Assembly: GCA_010024525.1 (NCBI GenBank)
Contig: RGGS01000043.1
Coordinates: 1-8,400 of the forward strand
Direction of reading: 5' to 3'
From: Verrucomicrobiota bacterium
GTDB taxonomy: Bacteria; Verrucomicrobiota; Verrucomicrobiia; Methylacidiphilales; Verrucolacustridaceae
DNA length: 8,400 nucleotides
Shown here: positions 1 to 5,887 of the stretch, in pieces
How positions within the stretch are numbered: position 1 is the first letter of the stretch
Layout of the letters: every line of letters starts with the position of its first letter
Made by a program: the position numbers and the translations under genes
The notes under the pieces: model-generated
What the model was told of the DNA's origin: nothing
The model's database searches: none
Seen by the model: the letters and a program-made list of their open reading frames with translations, nothing else

Positions 1-45
1 GTTACGGCCCGGTAAACTTGACGACCGTCAGGTTTCCCAATCTAG

Positions 46-71
46 GCCAGGCGGGATTCGAACTCTGGAAA
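46..71 (-). other. tRNA T-arm-like fragment, not a complete tRNA
   Basis: On the minus strand GAGTTCGAATCCCGCC (55-67 and around) matches the common T-loop consensus GTTCRANYC. The five-base T-stem does not pair (CAGAG against CCCGC), no complementary acceptor strand or anticodon arm is found in the 80 bases upstream, and there is no CCA. It may be a relic of a tRNA 3' end, such as a former integration site, or chance. Confidence 0.2.
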
Positions 72-151
72 AAAGCGCGGGAGGGGGAGGGCGAGATGGA
101 GCCCTTGGTGTTGCCTGCGGAGTTGTTGGTCCGGAACTCAACCGGAAACGC

Positions 152-1240
152 CTAGTCCCCAAAACAAATTCCGATTTCCCGGGCGGTCTGAACGAGTTGG
201 CCCTTTGGTGGAACCGTCCGGATGCGGGCGACGGCTTGGGCGATGGGTACACCGCCAATTTCGTAATTCTGATAGCTGACCATGTGGCCGAATTTCTTTT
301 TTGTGATCAGCTCCACGGCGCCAACCCCAAAGCGGGTTCCGAGGATCCGGTCCAAGGCGGTGGGGTTTCCTCCCCGTTGGAGATGGCCCAAAACCACGTG
401 ACGACTCTCCTGGCCGGTCCGTTTTTCAATTTCCCGTGCGACGGAATCTCCGATCCCGCCCAAGCGGACCTCTCCGGGGACCTGGGGGGTGTTTTTTAAA
501 GTGGAAATTCTTCCCTTGGCGGGATGAGCGCCCTCGGCCACCACGATCATGGTGGAAGGCAGGCCGGAACTGGTCCGTTCTTTTGCAAAATCGGCGATGC
601 GGGAGAAATGGAACGGAATTTCCGGTATGAGGATGACATCCGCCGCCCCGGCCAATCCTCCATGGAGGGCAATCCAGCCGGCGTGGCGACCCATCGTCTC
701 CACGACCATGATCCGTTTGTGGGAGCGGGCGGTGGTGTGCAACCGGTCAAGGCTGTCGACCACGCACGAGATCGCGGAGTCGAAACCAAAAGTCGATGCC
801 GTGGCCAAAATGTCATTGTCGATCGTTTTGGGGACGCCGACCACATTCACCCCGGCTTGCTGGAGTTGAAGGGAAGTGGAGAGGGAGCCGTCCCCACCGA
901 TGCAGACCAACGCATGGAGGCCCAGCCCAAGATAGGTCTCCCGGGCTTGTTGCAAAATTTCCCGTGGGATCAGCGATTTTTTTCCGGCGCCGACCTTGGC
1001 GACAAAACGACCCCGGTTGGTCGTGCCCAAAATGGTCCCCCCAAGGTGGCTGATATGGGCGACCGAGACCGCATCGAGCCTTTGGTAGCGGACGGGGTTC
1101 AGTAAACCCTCGTACCCGTCAAAAAACCCCAAAACCTCAAATCCCCGGGTGGTGGCGGCAGAAACCACACCGTGAAGAACCGCATTAAGTCCGGGACAAT
1201 CGCCGCCGCTTGTCAGGACACCGATCCGTTTCTGATGCAC
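152..1240 (-). CDS. pfkA: 6-phosphofructokinase, PPi-like ATP-dependent type
   Basis: Phosphorylates fructose 6-phosphate to fructose 1,6-bisphosphate in the cytoplasm, the committed step of glycolysis. Counting from the GTG at 1240 (362 aa): the N-terminal phosphate-binding strand reads KRIGVLTSGGDCPGLN (4-19), GGDGS is at 115-119, the catalytic PKTIDND at 137-143 (Asp141 the expected base), MGRHAG at 183-188, a conserved Glu at 236 and GHLQRGG at 285-291 with His286 and Arg289. Gly at the second GGDGS glycine is the ATP-type residue (PPi enzymes carry Asp there), while Lys138 before TIDND is the residue of PPi enzymes; this pair is known from ATP-using PPi-like PFKs such as those of trypanosomes. 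ATP use is therefore inferred. An upstream ATG at 1333 is in frame but would add 31 residues without family similarity and overlap the divergent deaminase gene. The GTG has an AGGGTGG-type ribosome site just upstream. Confidence 0.95.
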   Translation of the reverse strand: MHQKRIGVLTSGGDCPGLNAVLHGVVSAATTRGFEVLGFFDGYEGLLNPVRYQRLDAVSVAHISHLGGTILGTTNRGRFVAKVGAGKKSLIPREILQQARETYLGLGLHALVCIGGDGSLSTSLQLQQAGVNVVGVPKTIDNDILATASTFGFDSAISCVVDSLDRLHTTARSHKRIMVVETMGRHAGWIALHGGLAGAADVILIPEIPFHFSRIADFAKERTSSGLPSTMIVVAEGAHPAKGRISTLKNTPQVPGEVRLGGIGDSVAREIEKRTGQESRHVVLGHLQRGGNPTALDRILGTRFGVGAVELITKKKFGHMVSYQNYEIGGVPIAQAVARIRTVPPKGQLVQTAREIGICFGD

Positions 1241-1243
1241 AAA

Positions 1244-1250
1244 CCACCCT
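1244..1250 (-). promoter_or_regulatory. Ribosome binding site deciding the pfkA GTG start
   Basis: On the minus strand AGGGTGG ends three bases before the GTG at 1240 (six bases if only the AGGG part is counted). The protein motif that opens the family begins three codons later, so this site supports GTG at 1240 over ATG at 1333. Confidence 0.55.
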
Positions 1251-1292
1251 AGGGCAATCGCGGGGGGCAGGGCGACATCGAAGAAGTCGTGA

Positions 1293-1323
1293 TTTCTATT
1301 TTTTATTCTTGGCCTAGGATCAA
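1293..1323 (-). promoter_or_regulatory. Possible sigma70-type promoter for pfkA in the divergent region
   Basis: On the minus strand TTGATC (1323-1318) resembles a -35 box, followed after 17-19 bases by an A/T-rich AATAGAAA stretch (1300-1293) that could serve as an imperfect -10. The -35 would overlap the ribosome binding site and start codon of the deaminase gene running the other way. The match is weak and based on sequence alone. Confidence 0.25.
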
Positions 1324-1326
1324 GGC

Positions 1327-1773
1327 ATGACATCCCAAGATGACTTGAAATTCATGAAAGAGGCCGAGGCCGAGGCACGCAAGGGTTTGGCGGAGGGAGG
1401 AATTCCCATCGGCTCGATTTTGGTGCGGGGAAACAAAGTGGTGGGTCGCGGTCATAATCAGCGGGTGCAGAAAGGCAGTGCGATTCTCCATGGAGAGATG
1501 GACTGCCTGATGAATGCGGGCCGTCAGAAGAGTTACCGTGACACGGTGATTTACTCCACCCTTTGTCCTTGTTTCATGTGCTCCGGAACCATTGTGCAGT
1601 TTAAAATTCCCCGCGTGGTGGTTGGGGAGGCGGTGAATTTTCCCGGGGCTCCCGAGTTCCTGCGTTCTCACGGCGTTGAGGTGGTGATTTTCAATCAACC
1701 GGAATTGGTCGGGATGATGGGCGATTTTATCCGGAACAAGCCGGAACTGTGGAATGAGGACATTGCAGAATAG
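1327..1773 (+). CDS. Yeast (Fcy1)-type cytosine deaminase
   Basis: Small zinc deaminase of the CDA superfamily, predicted to convert cytosine to uracil for pyrimidine-base salvage. Zinc/catalytic motifs are HGE (His55, Glu57 as proton shuttle) and PCFMC (Cys82, Cys85). Similarity to yeast cytosine deaminase, as I recall its sequence, runs end to end: GGIPIG (24-29), GRGHNQR (40-46), QKGSAILHGE (48-57), IPRVVVGEAVNF (94-105), and a C-terminal W-x-E-D-I-x-E ending (Trp142, Asp145). Residues that contact the base in the yeast enzyme (Asn51, Phe114, Trp152, Asp155) correspond to Asn44, Phe105, Trp142 and Asp145, which argues for free cytosine rather than tRNA, dCMP or guanine. At 148 aa it is close to the yeast length of 158. 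AGGA (1316-1319) stands seven bases before the ATG. It diverges from pfkA and converges on hpt with 37 bp between stops. Guanine deaminase or another base deaminase remains a less likely alternative. Confidence 0.9.
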   Translation: MTSQDDLKFMKEAEAEARKGLAEGGIPIGSILVRGNKVVGRGHNQRVQKGSAILHGEMDCLMNAGRQKSYRDTVIYSTLCPCFMCSGTIVQFKIPRVVVGEAVNFPGAPEFLRSHGVEVVIFNQPELVGMMGDFIRNKPELWNEDIAE

Positions 1774-1810
1774 ATGGTGATTAAGCGGAAGATAAAGGGG
1801 TGAAGGAAGT

Positions 1811-2332
1811 TCAGGAGGGCAGGGAGCGGATGGAGGGTAGGGCGCGATAGCGCTGGTTGAGATCGAGGCCATACCCGACGACGAATTCATTCTTAATGGA
1901 AAAACCGACCCAGCGGGCCTGAACCGAGCGAACCCTTGATCGGCGTTTGCTGAGGAGAACGCAAACGGACACGCTGCGGGCCCCCAACTTCTTGGCGTGT
2001 CGCCGGGTTCGGTCCAAGGTGAGACCGGTGTCGAGGATGTCATCAATCAGGAGGACATCACGTCCCTTAAAATCCCCCCGGCAATGCCTGAGCCCGCGGA
2101 TTTTTCCGGTGGATCGGGTGCCCTCGTAACTGGAGATGTTCCAGAATTCAACCTCGGTATCCGGGGGAAGATGGCGAAGGAGATCCACCACAAAAAAAAC
2201 GCTCCCCTTCAAGAGGGCAACGATCGTCAACGGGCGTTGATGGTAAGTCTTCCGGATGGAAGCGGCCAACGTCCGGACTCTTTGACGGATCTGGTTGGCG
2301 GAGAGGTAGGGTTGCCCCGGAGGGCGACTCAC
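1811..2332 (-). CDS. hpt: Hypoxanthine(-guanine) phosphoribosyltransferase
   Basis: Type I phosphoribosyltransferase that joins hypoxanthine or guanine to PRPP, giving IMP or GMP in purine salvage (cytoplasm). The 173 aa protein has the usual length. Visible parts are the N-terminal VALLKGSVFF stretch (38-47) with the Leu-Lys pair contacting pyrophosphate, the flexible-loop SSYEGTRSTG (67-76), the PRPP-binding loop LLIDDILDTGLTL (94-106), and the C-terminal EFVVGYGLDLNQRYRALP (149-166) that holds the base. The first acidic residue of the PRPP loop is Asp97 where Glu is more common; the exchange is conservative. The start is GTG at 2332, overlapping the TGA of the preceding gene as GTGA, with no clear ribosome binding site, so translation is probably coupled. 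It faces the cytosine deaminase gene across 37 bp. Confidence 0.94.
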   Translation of the reverse strand: MSRPPGQPYLSANQIRQRVRTLAASIRKTYHQRPLTIVALLKGSVFFVVDLLRHLPPDTEVEFWNISSYEGTRSTGKIRGLRHCRGDFKGRDVLLIDDILDTGLTLDRTRRHAKKLGARSVSVCVLLSKRRSRVRSVQARWVGFSIKNEFVVGYGLDLNQRYRALPSIRSLPS

Positions 2333-2979
2333 GGACCGGCGGCCGTCGGGGTCAGGCGTTCCAATTCCTGGGAGATCTTGGCGGTGAGAGGGCCGTCGAT
2401 TTTAAGATCGAGGCCTTTTTGCCAGGAATTCCGGGCATTCTGCTCCTCCTCGAGTTGAGAGAAGCAGAGGCCGGCGTAGTAGTAGATCGCTTGGGAGGTC
2501 AGGGCATCGAGGCAACCGGGGTTTTGAGACAGTTGGTCGACCAGTTTACGGAAATCATCCCGGGCAATGCCACGTCGGTTGAAAAGGGTGGGGAGATGAT
2601 AGTTGTTGATGGCCCGGATAAAGCGGACGTTGGGATCCTCGGGACGGATGGTCACGGCGCGATCCATGCAGTCCCGGCCGGCCATCAGGTAGCGCAACTT
2701 TCCCGGTCCGATAAAGGCGTCCCGACTCGCCAAAGTATAGGCACTGCCAAGGTAGACCAATAGGATGCCGTTATCGGGCTGTTCCGCGGTGAGTTCCTCC
2801 AGCCAAGCCACCAACCGCCGGGTGGCATCCTTGTTGCCGGACTCGGCCAAAGAGTGCATTTCATAAATTTGATTCAGCAGGGGATGGGAGTAAGCCTCAG
2901 AAGTGGGGGTGGCAGTTGCCAGACCCCTCCAAGGTATCGAGGCTAAAAATATCAGGGCCAAAAAACGGGTATTTATCAG
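2329..2979 (-). CDS. Exported TPR-like protein of unknown function, predicted CTG start
   Basis: I do not recognise a named family. From a CTG at 2979 the product is 216 aa with a signal-peptide-like start: MINTR, a hydrophobic run FLALIFLASI, then a polar GLATATP stretch suiting cleavage near residues 22-24. Export to the periplasm is inferred. The mature part is helical and TPR-like, for example LLVYLGSAYTLASRD, MDRAVTIRPEDPNVRF and the Tyr/Ala-rich AIYYYAGLCFSQLEEEQNARNSWQKGL near the C-terminus. A TTG at 2961 is in frame but lies 24 bases from the nearest good ribosome site and would remove the charged N-terminus of the signal. A TAG stop at 2989-2991 bounds the frame, so no ATG or GTG is available upstream. 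The stop overlaps the hpt start (GTGA), so the two are probably co-transcribed, though a shared function is not evident. Confidence 0.75.
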   Translation of the reverse strand: MINTRFLALIFLASIPWRGLATATPTSEAYSHPLLNQIYEMHSLAESGNKDATRRLVAWLEELTAEQPDNGILLVYLGSAYTLASRDAFIGPGKLRYLMAGRDCMDRAVTIRPEDPNVRFIRAINNYHLPTLFNRRGIARDDFRKLVDQLSQNPGCLDALTSQAIYYYAGLCFSQLEEEQNARNSWQKGLDLKIDGPLTAKISQELERLTPTAAGP

Positions 2980-3093
2980 GGAAAACTCCTAAATTTCATC
3001 TAAGAACGCATTTCCCTGCTTGCAAGGAATAATTCAAACCAAAATCAACCTATTGGGCTATAGGGATTTATAGATAACAATATATAGTGTATT
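2980..3093. other. AT-rich intergenic gap, no clear promoter boxes
   Basis: The 114 bp between the metallopeptidase stop and the exported-protein start are distinctly AT-rich around 3055-3100, in contrast to the GC-rich surroundings. Minus-strand TTGATT and TTGTTA words occur but none pairs with a convincing -10 at normal spacing. It probably holds the promoter of the exported protein-hpt pair, by position only. Confidence 0.35.
2986..2990 (-). promoter_or_regulatory. Strong AGGAG ribosome binding site before a CTG codon
   Basis: AGGAG on the minus strand is followed by six bases and then CTG (2979-2977). It overlaps the in-frame TAG that closes the frame upstream. Spacing is ideal for CTG and far too long (24 bases) for the downstream TTG at 2961. 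An ATA codon directly after the CTG (2976) is the only other nearby candidate. Confidence 0.6.
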
Positions 3094-3795
3094 TTAATCA
3101 TTTCTTCTTCCGTAAAGGAGGGGAAGAAGATGCCAAAGTAGGTAAAGTAAGGAGGTAATAAAGGCCGCGACGTAGGTCCAGGCGGCGGCGCGGAGAACTT
3201 TTTCAACCGTGTTGAGTTCGGTACCTGGGGCGATAAATTTCATTTTTGGGAGGATCTGAAGGGCCCGTCGGGACGCATCGAATTCCACGGGAAGGGTCAC
3301 AAGATTGAACAGCATGATGACGCCCCAGCCTGCCACCATGATCATGAGGTAGGTTTGGGAATGAAAACCCCCGAAGCCGGAGAAAAATCCCAGCAAGGGA
3401 AGCCACGTGACGATTTGACTGGCGAAAGTGGTGGCCCCCACGGAGGCCATTCTCCACTGCAAGGGGGCATAGGCGATCTTGTGCTGGATGGCGTGACCGC
3501 ACTCGTGGGCGGCCACCCCGAGAGCGGCGGCCGAGTGACCGTGGAAATTTTCCGAGGAAAGAACGAGCCGTTTGTGCATCGGATCGTAGTGGTCCCCCAA
3601 GAGACCGTCTTGCTCGACGATTTCGACATCGCGGATACCGGCGGCATCCAGTATGCGGGCGGCGGCCTCGGCTCCCGTGAAACCGGAGGAAGCGGGAACC
3701 TGACTTCCTTTGGCGTAAGCGATTTTCACCCGGGCGGCAGCCCAGAGGGAAAGAGCCATCGTTCCAAAGAAAGTCAGCAACCAGAGAGCATTCAT
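3094..3795 (-). CDS. yugP: YugP-type membrane-bound zinc metallopeptidase
   Basis: Member of the putative neutral zinc metallopeptidase family (Zn_peptidase_2, YugP); the substrate is unknown. A membrane segment at about 3-21 anchors the protein. It is followed by the family's LLGDHYDPMHKRLVLS (65-80) and the HECGH zinc motif (His97, Glu98, His101). After two more hydrophobic stretches (about 119-138 and 148-168) comes LPVEFDASRRAL (168-179), whose Glu171 is the likely third zinc ligand, and a final hydrophobic segment at about 207-227. The 233 aa length is typical. The active site is expected on the inner face or within the membrane; the topology is not settled from sequence. No good ribosome site is visible before the ATG at 3795. 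It lies 80 bp downstream of aspC on the same strand and may be read through from it. Confidence 0.92.
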   Translation of the reverse strand: MNALWLLTFFGTMALSLWAAARVKIAYAKGSQVPASSGFTGAEAAARILDAAGIRDVEIVEQDGLLGDHYDPMHKRLVLSSENFHGHSAAALGVAAHECGHAIQHKIAYAPLQWRMASVGATTFASQIVTWLPLLGFFSGFGGFHSQTYLMIMVAGWGVIMLFNLVTLPVEFDASRRALQILPKMKFIAPGTELNTVEKVLRAAAWTYVAAFITSLLYLLWHLLPLLYGRRND

Positions 3796-3822
3796 CGTGG
3801 TCGTAGGATAATGAAAGGGAAC

Positions 3823-3839
3823 GAGCCTGCAAGAGGCTC
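3823..3839 (-). terminator. Hairpin in the aspC-yugP gap, weak terminator or leader
   Basis: A perfect 6 bp stem GAGCCT/AGGCTC with a five-base loop lies 37 bases past the aspC stop. On the minus strand it is followed by GTTCCCTTTCATT, a poor U-tract. A smaller CCCT/AGGG hairpin sits closer to aspC (3859-3873). Partial termination after aspC is possible. Only 27 bp remain before yugP, too little for a separate promoter after the hairpin. Confidence 0.35.
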
Positions 3840-3875
3840 ATTCCGATTTTTTATAAATCCCTTCCTGCGAGGGTT

Positions 3876-5039
3876 TTATTTGCAGAATTTCGCCAAGCGA
3901 CGGGCGCCTTCCTCGATCTGATCCACCGAGGTGGCGTAGGAGAGGCGAATGGTAGAGTCGTCCCCGAAGGCTTTTCCGGGAACCACGGCCACACGCTCTT
4001 TTTCGAGGAGTTTTTCAGCAAACTCGGTCGAATTAAGGCCGGTGCGTGAAATATTCACGAGGATGTAGAAGGCTCCCTGCGGTTTGACGAAGGAGAGCTT
4101 CGGGATGAGTCCGAGAAGGTCGCACATGCGGCGTCGACGTTTGTCATATTCCGTGACCATGTCCTTCACGCAATCCTGGGGACCCCGATAGGCGGCCAAA
4201 GCACCTTTCTGGGCAAAGGAGGTTGGGTGAGAGGTGGTGTGGCTTTGGATCGAGTCGATGGCTTTGGCCAATCCGACAGGGGCGGCCACATAACCCAACC
4301 GCCAACCGGTCATGGCGTAAGGTTTGCTGAAGCCGTTGACCGTCAGGGTGAGGTTATAGACATCCTTGCTGAAGGAGGCGATCGATGAGGCTTTGGCATC
4401 GTCGTAAACGAGCTTTTCGTAAATTTCATCCGAGAGAATATAAATTTCCTCATCGAGTGCGACCTCAGCCAAGGCGGCGAGTTCATTCTCGGAGTAGACG
4501 GAGCCGGTCGGATTTCCGGGGGAGTTGATGATCACCATCTTGGTAAGAGGGCTCATGTATTCCCGGAAGAGCTCTGGGGTGAGCTTGTAACCGTTTTCGG
4601 CCTTGGTCGGAACGATGACGGGTTCCCCGCCGGCTACGCGGACCATTTCAGGGTAGCTTAACCAGTAAGGGGCGGGAATGAGGACCTCGTCTCCGGGATT
4701 GATGGTGGCCAGGATGGCGTTGAAGCAAGCATGCTTGGCTCCGCAAGTGACGATGATCTGGGAGGGTTCATAGGAGAGTTGATTGTCGGCCTTCAGTTTC
4801 TCGGCAATGGCGGAGCGCAGTTCGGGAATGCCGGAAGAGGGGGTATATTTGGTGAATCCGGCATCCAAGGAACCCATCGCGGCGGCTTTGATGTGCTCCG
4901 GAGTGTCAAAATCGGGTTCGCCGGCCCCAAAGCCGACCACATCGAGGCCTTCGGCCTTCATGGTTTTGGCACGGGCATCGATGGCCAGGGTGGCGGAAGG
5001 GGTGAGAAGACGGGTGCGTTCTGCGTGATCAAGAGCCAT
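3876..5039 (-). CDS. aspC: Aspartate aminotransferase (class I, subgroup Ib)
   Basis: PLP enzyme that moves the amino group between aspartate and 2-oxoglutarate (cytoplasm), linking amino-acid synthesis to the TCA cycle. The 387 aa length fits. Key residues: LTPSATLAI (12-20), GEPDFDTP (40-47), PYW with the ring-stacking Trp126, NSPGNPTG with Asn175, SDEIYEKL with Asp204 and Tyr207, NGFSKPYAMTGWRLGY with the PLP-binding Lys239 and Arg247, and Arg365 in RLSYATS for the substrate carboxylate. Lys102 in TCGAKHA matches the position that contacts the distal carboxylate in Thermus-type aspartate aminotransferases, supporting a dicarboxylic substrate. Some members of this subgroup also act on prephenate; that cannot be excluded. 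AAAGGAA lies 11 bases before the ATG, a little far. The gene diverges from the HAD phosphatase gene. Confidence 0.96.
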   Translation of the reverse strand: MALDHAERTRLLTPSATLAIDARAKTMKAEGLDVVGFGAGEPDFDTPEHIKAAAMGSLDAGFTKYTPSSGIPELRSAIAEKLKADNQLSYEPSQIIVTCGAKHACFNAILATINPGDEVLIPAPYWLSYPEMVRVAGGEPVIVPTKAENGYKLTPELFREYMSPLTKMVIINSPGNPTGSVYSENELAALAEVALDEEIYILSDEIYEKLVYDDAKASSIASFSKDVYNLTLTVNGFSKPYAMTGWRLGYVAAPVGLAKAIDSIQSHTTSHPTSFAQKGALAAYRGPQDCVKDMVTEYDKRRRRMCDLLGLIPKLSFVKPQGAFYILVNISRTGLNSTEFAEKLLEKERVAVVPGKAFGDDSTIRLSYATSVDQIEEGARRLAKFCK

Positions 5040-5099
5040 GGTGATGATATTTCCTTTGGTTGGTTCCTTTTTTACGGTTAGAGCTGAAAAGGGTACCGA

Positions 5100-5141
5100 T
5101 CAGGCAGGGGAAGTCGAACTTTTTGATCTCCTTTTGCCTGA
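5100..5141. repeat. Imperfect inverted repeat in the aspC/HAD divergent region
   Basis: TCAGGCA (5100-5106) and TGCCTGA (5135-5141) are perfectly complementary. Inside them GGGGA (5107-5111) pairs with TCTCC (5127-5131), giving about 12 pairs (one G-T) with a three-T bulge and a 15-base loop. No T-run follows on either strand, so it is not an intrinsic terminator. It lies 45 bp before the HAD start and about 60 bp before the aspC start, a position that suits an operator or a leader RNA structure. Confidence 0.45.
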
Positions 5142-5186
5142 ATGGGCGATTGCGTCCGAGATCGGAAAGGGGTAAGTCCGCCACGG

Positions 5187-5855
5187 ATGAAAACGAACTG
5201 GGCGGCAATTTTTGACTGGGACGGGGTGATTTTGGACAGTTCTAAACACCACGAGCAAAGTTGGGAGCGTTTGGCCATGGAGGAGGGAAAGATTTTGCCG
5301 GAGGGGCATTTTTTGCGGGGGTTTGGACGAAGAAACGTGGAGATCATGCGCGACCTGTTGCGGTGGTCGAACGACATGCAGGAGATTCAGCGATTGAGCC
5401 GGCGCAAGGAGGAACTGTATCGAGAAGTGGTCAAAGAGTGGGGAATTCAATCCCTTCCCGGGGTGCGGACCTGGCTGGAGAGGCTGCAGCAGGCGAAAAT
5501 TCCCTGCGCGATCGGATCCTCCACCGAGCAGCAGAATGTGCGATTGGGGTTAGGCTTGCTGGGGTTGGGATCCTTTTTTCAAAGTGCGGTAACGGCGGAA
5601 CACGTCCAGCGGGGCAAGCCTGCGCCGGATGTGTTTCTGGAAGCGGCCCGCAGGTTGGGAGTCGCTGCAAATTGTTGTGTTGTTTTTGAGGATGCCCCCT
5701 CCGGAGTGGAGGCGGCCCGGGCGGCGGGCATGCGGGTCGTGGGGGTGACCACAACCCATCCCGGAGGACATTTGGATGGGGTGGACCGGGAAGTGGCGAG
5801 GTTGGACGAGTTGGAAACGGGGGAGTTATCGAAATGGTTTTCCCGCCCTACTTGA
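5187..5855 (+). CDS. HAD-family phosphatase / beta-phosphoglucomutase-like
   Basis: Haloacid dehalogenase-superfamily phosphohydrolase (222 aa) acting on an unknown small phosphorylated compound in the cytoplasm. Motif I is AIFDWDGVILDS (7-18) with nucleophile Asp10 and acid/base Asp12. A helical C1 cap follows (about 19-88). Motif II is GSST (110-113), motif III is Lys144 in GKPAPDVF, and motif IV is VFEDAPSGVEAARAAGM (166-182) with Glu168 and Asp169. The layout fits the phosphatase/beta-phosphoglucomutase subgroup; the exact substrate cannot be told. An ATG at 5142 is in frame but would add 15 polar residues before the usual N-terminal strand, so ATG at 5187 is preferred; neither has a good ribosome site. 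It is the first gene of the row leading into mlaE, 32 bp downstream, and could share its transcript. Confidence 0.9.
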   Translation: MKTNWAAIFDWDGVILDSSKHHEQSWERLAMEEGKILPEGHFLRGFGRRNVEIMRDLLRWSNDMQEIQRLSRRKEELYREVVKEWGIQSLPGVRTWLERLQQAKIPCAIGSSTEQQNVRLGLGLLGLGSFFQSAVTAEHVQRGKPAPDVFLEAARRLGVAANCCVVFEDAPSGVEAARAAGMRVVGVTTTHPGGHLDGVDREVARLDELETGELSKWFSRPT

Positions 5856-5887
5856 TGCGGGGAGCGGGGTTCCCTAGGAAAAGATAG

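Noticed and set aside
1..90. Complete tRNA or tmRNA gene on the minus strand
   Set aside because: Only a T-loop-like word is present. The T-stem does not pair and no acceptor, D or anticodon arm can be built.
60..150. Intrinsic terminator of pfkA
   Set aside because: AGGGC/GCCCT and TCCGG/CCGGA stems of 5 bp occur on the minus strand, but the only T-run (TTTTTT near 71-76) is too far from either stem.
524..1105. Open frame of 193 codons on the plus strand, antisense to pfkA
   Set aside because: It lies wholly inside pfkA, whose motifs are all intact. The product is a low-complexity Gly/Asp/Arg-rich translation without recognisable domains.
1363..1380. Short GAGGCC tandem repeat
   Set aside because: Three copies coding for Glu-Ala inside the first helix of the deaminase; ordinary coding sequence.
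1303..2046. Open frame of 247 codons on the minus strand across the deaminase and the hpt end
   Set aside because: It is antisense to a complete, well-conserved deaminase and overlaps hpt in another frame. No domain is visible.
3019..3026. CTTGCAAG palindrome upstream of the exported-protein gene
   Set aside because: An eight-base palindrome is expected by chance at this scale, and nothing else ties it to regulation.
3203..3841. Open frame of 212 codons on the minus strand overlapping yugP in another frame
   Set aside because: Arg/Ser-rich shifted translation of yugP, whose own frame carries the HECGH motif and membrane segments.
5142..5186. Upstream ATG as start of the HAD gene
   Set aside because: It adds 15 polar residues ahead of the usual first strand, has no ribosome site, and falls at the edge of the hairpin at 5100-5141.
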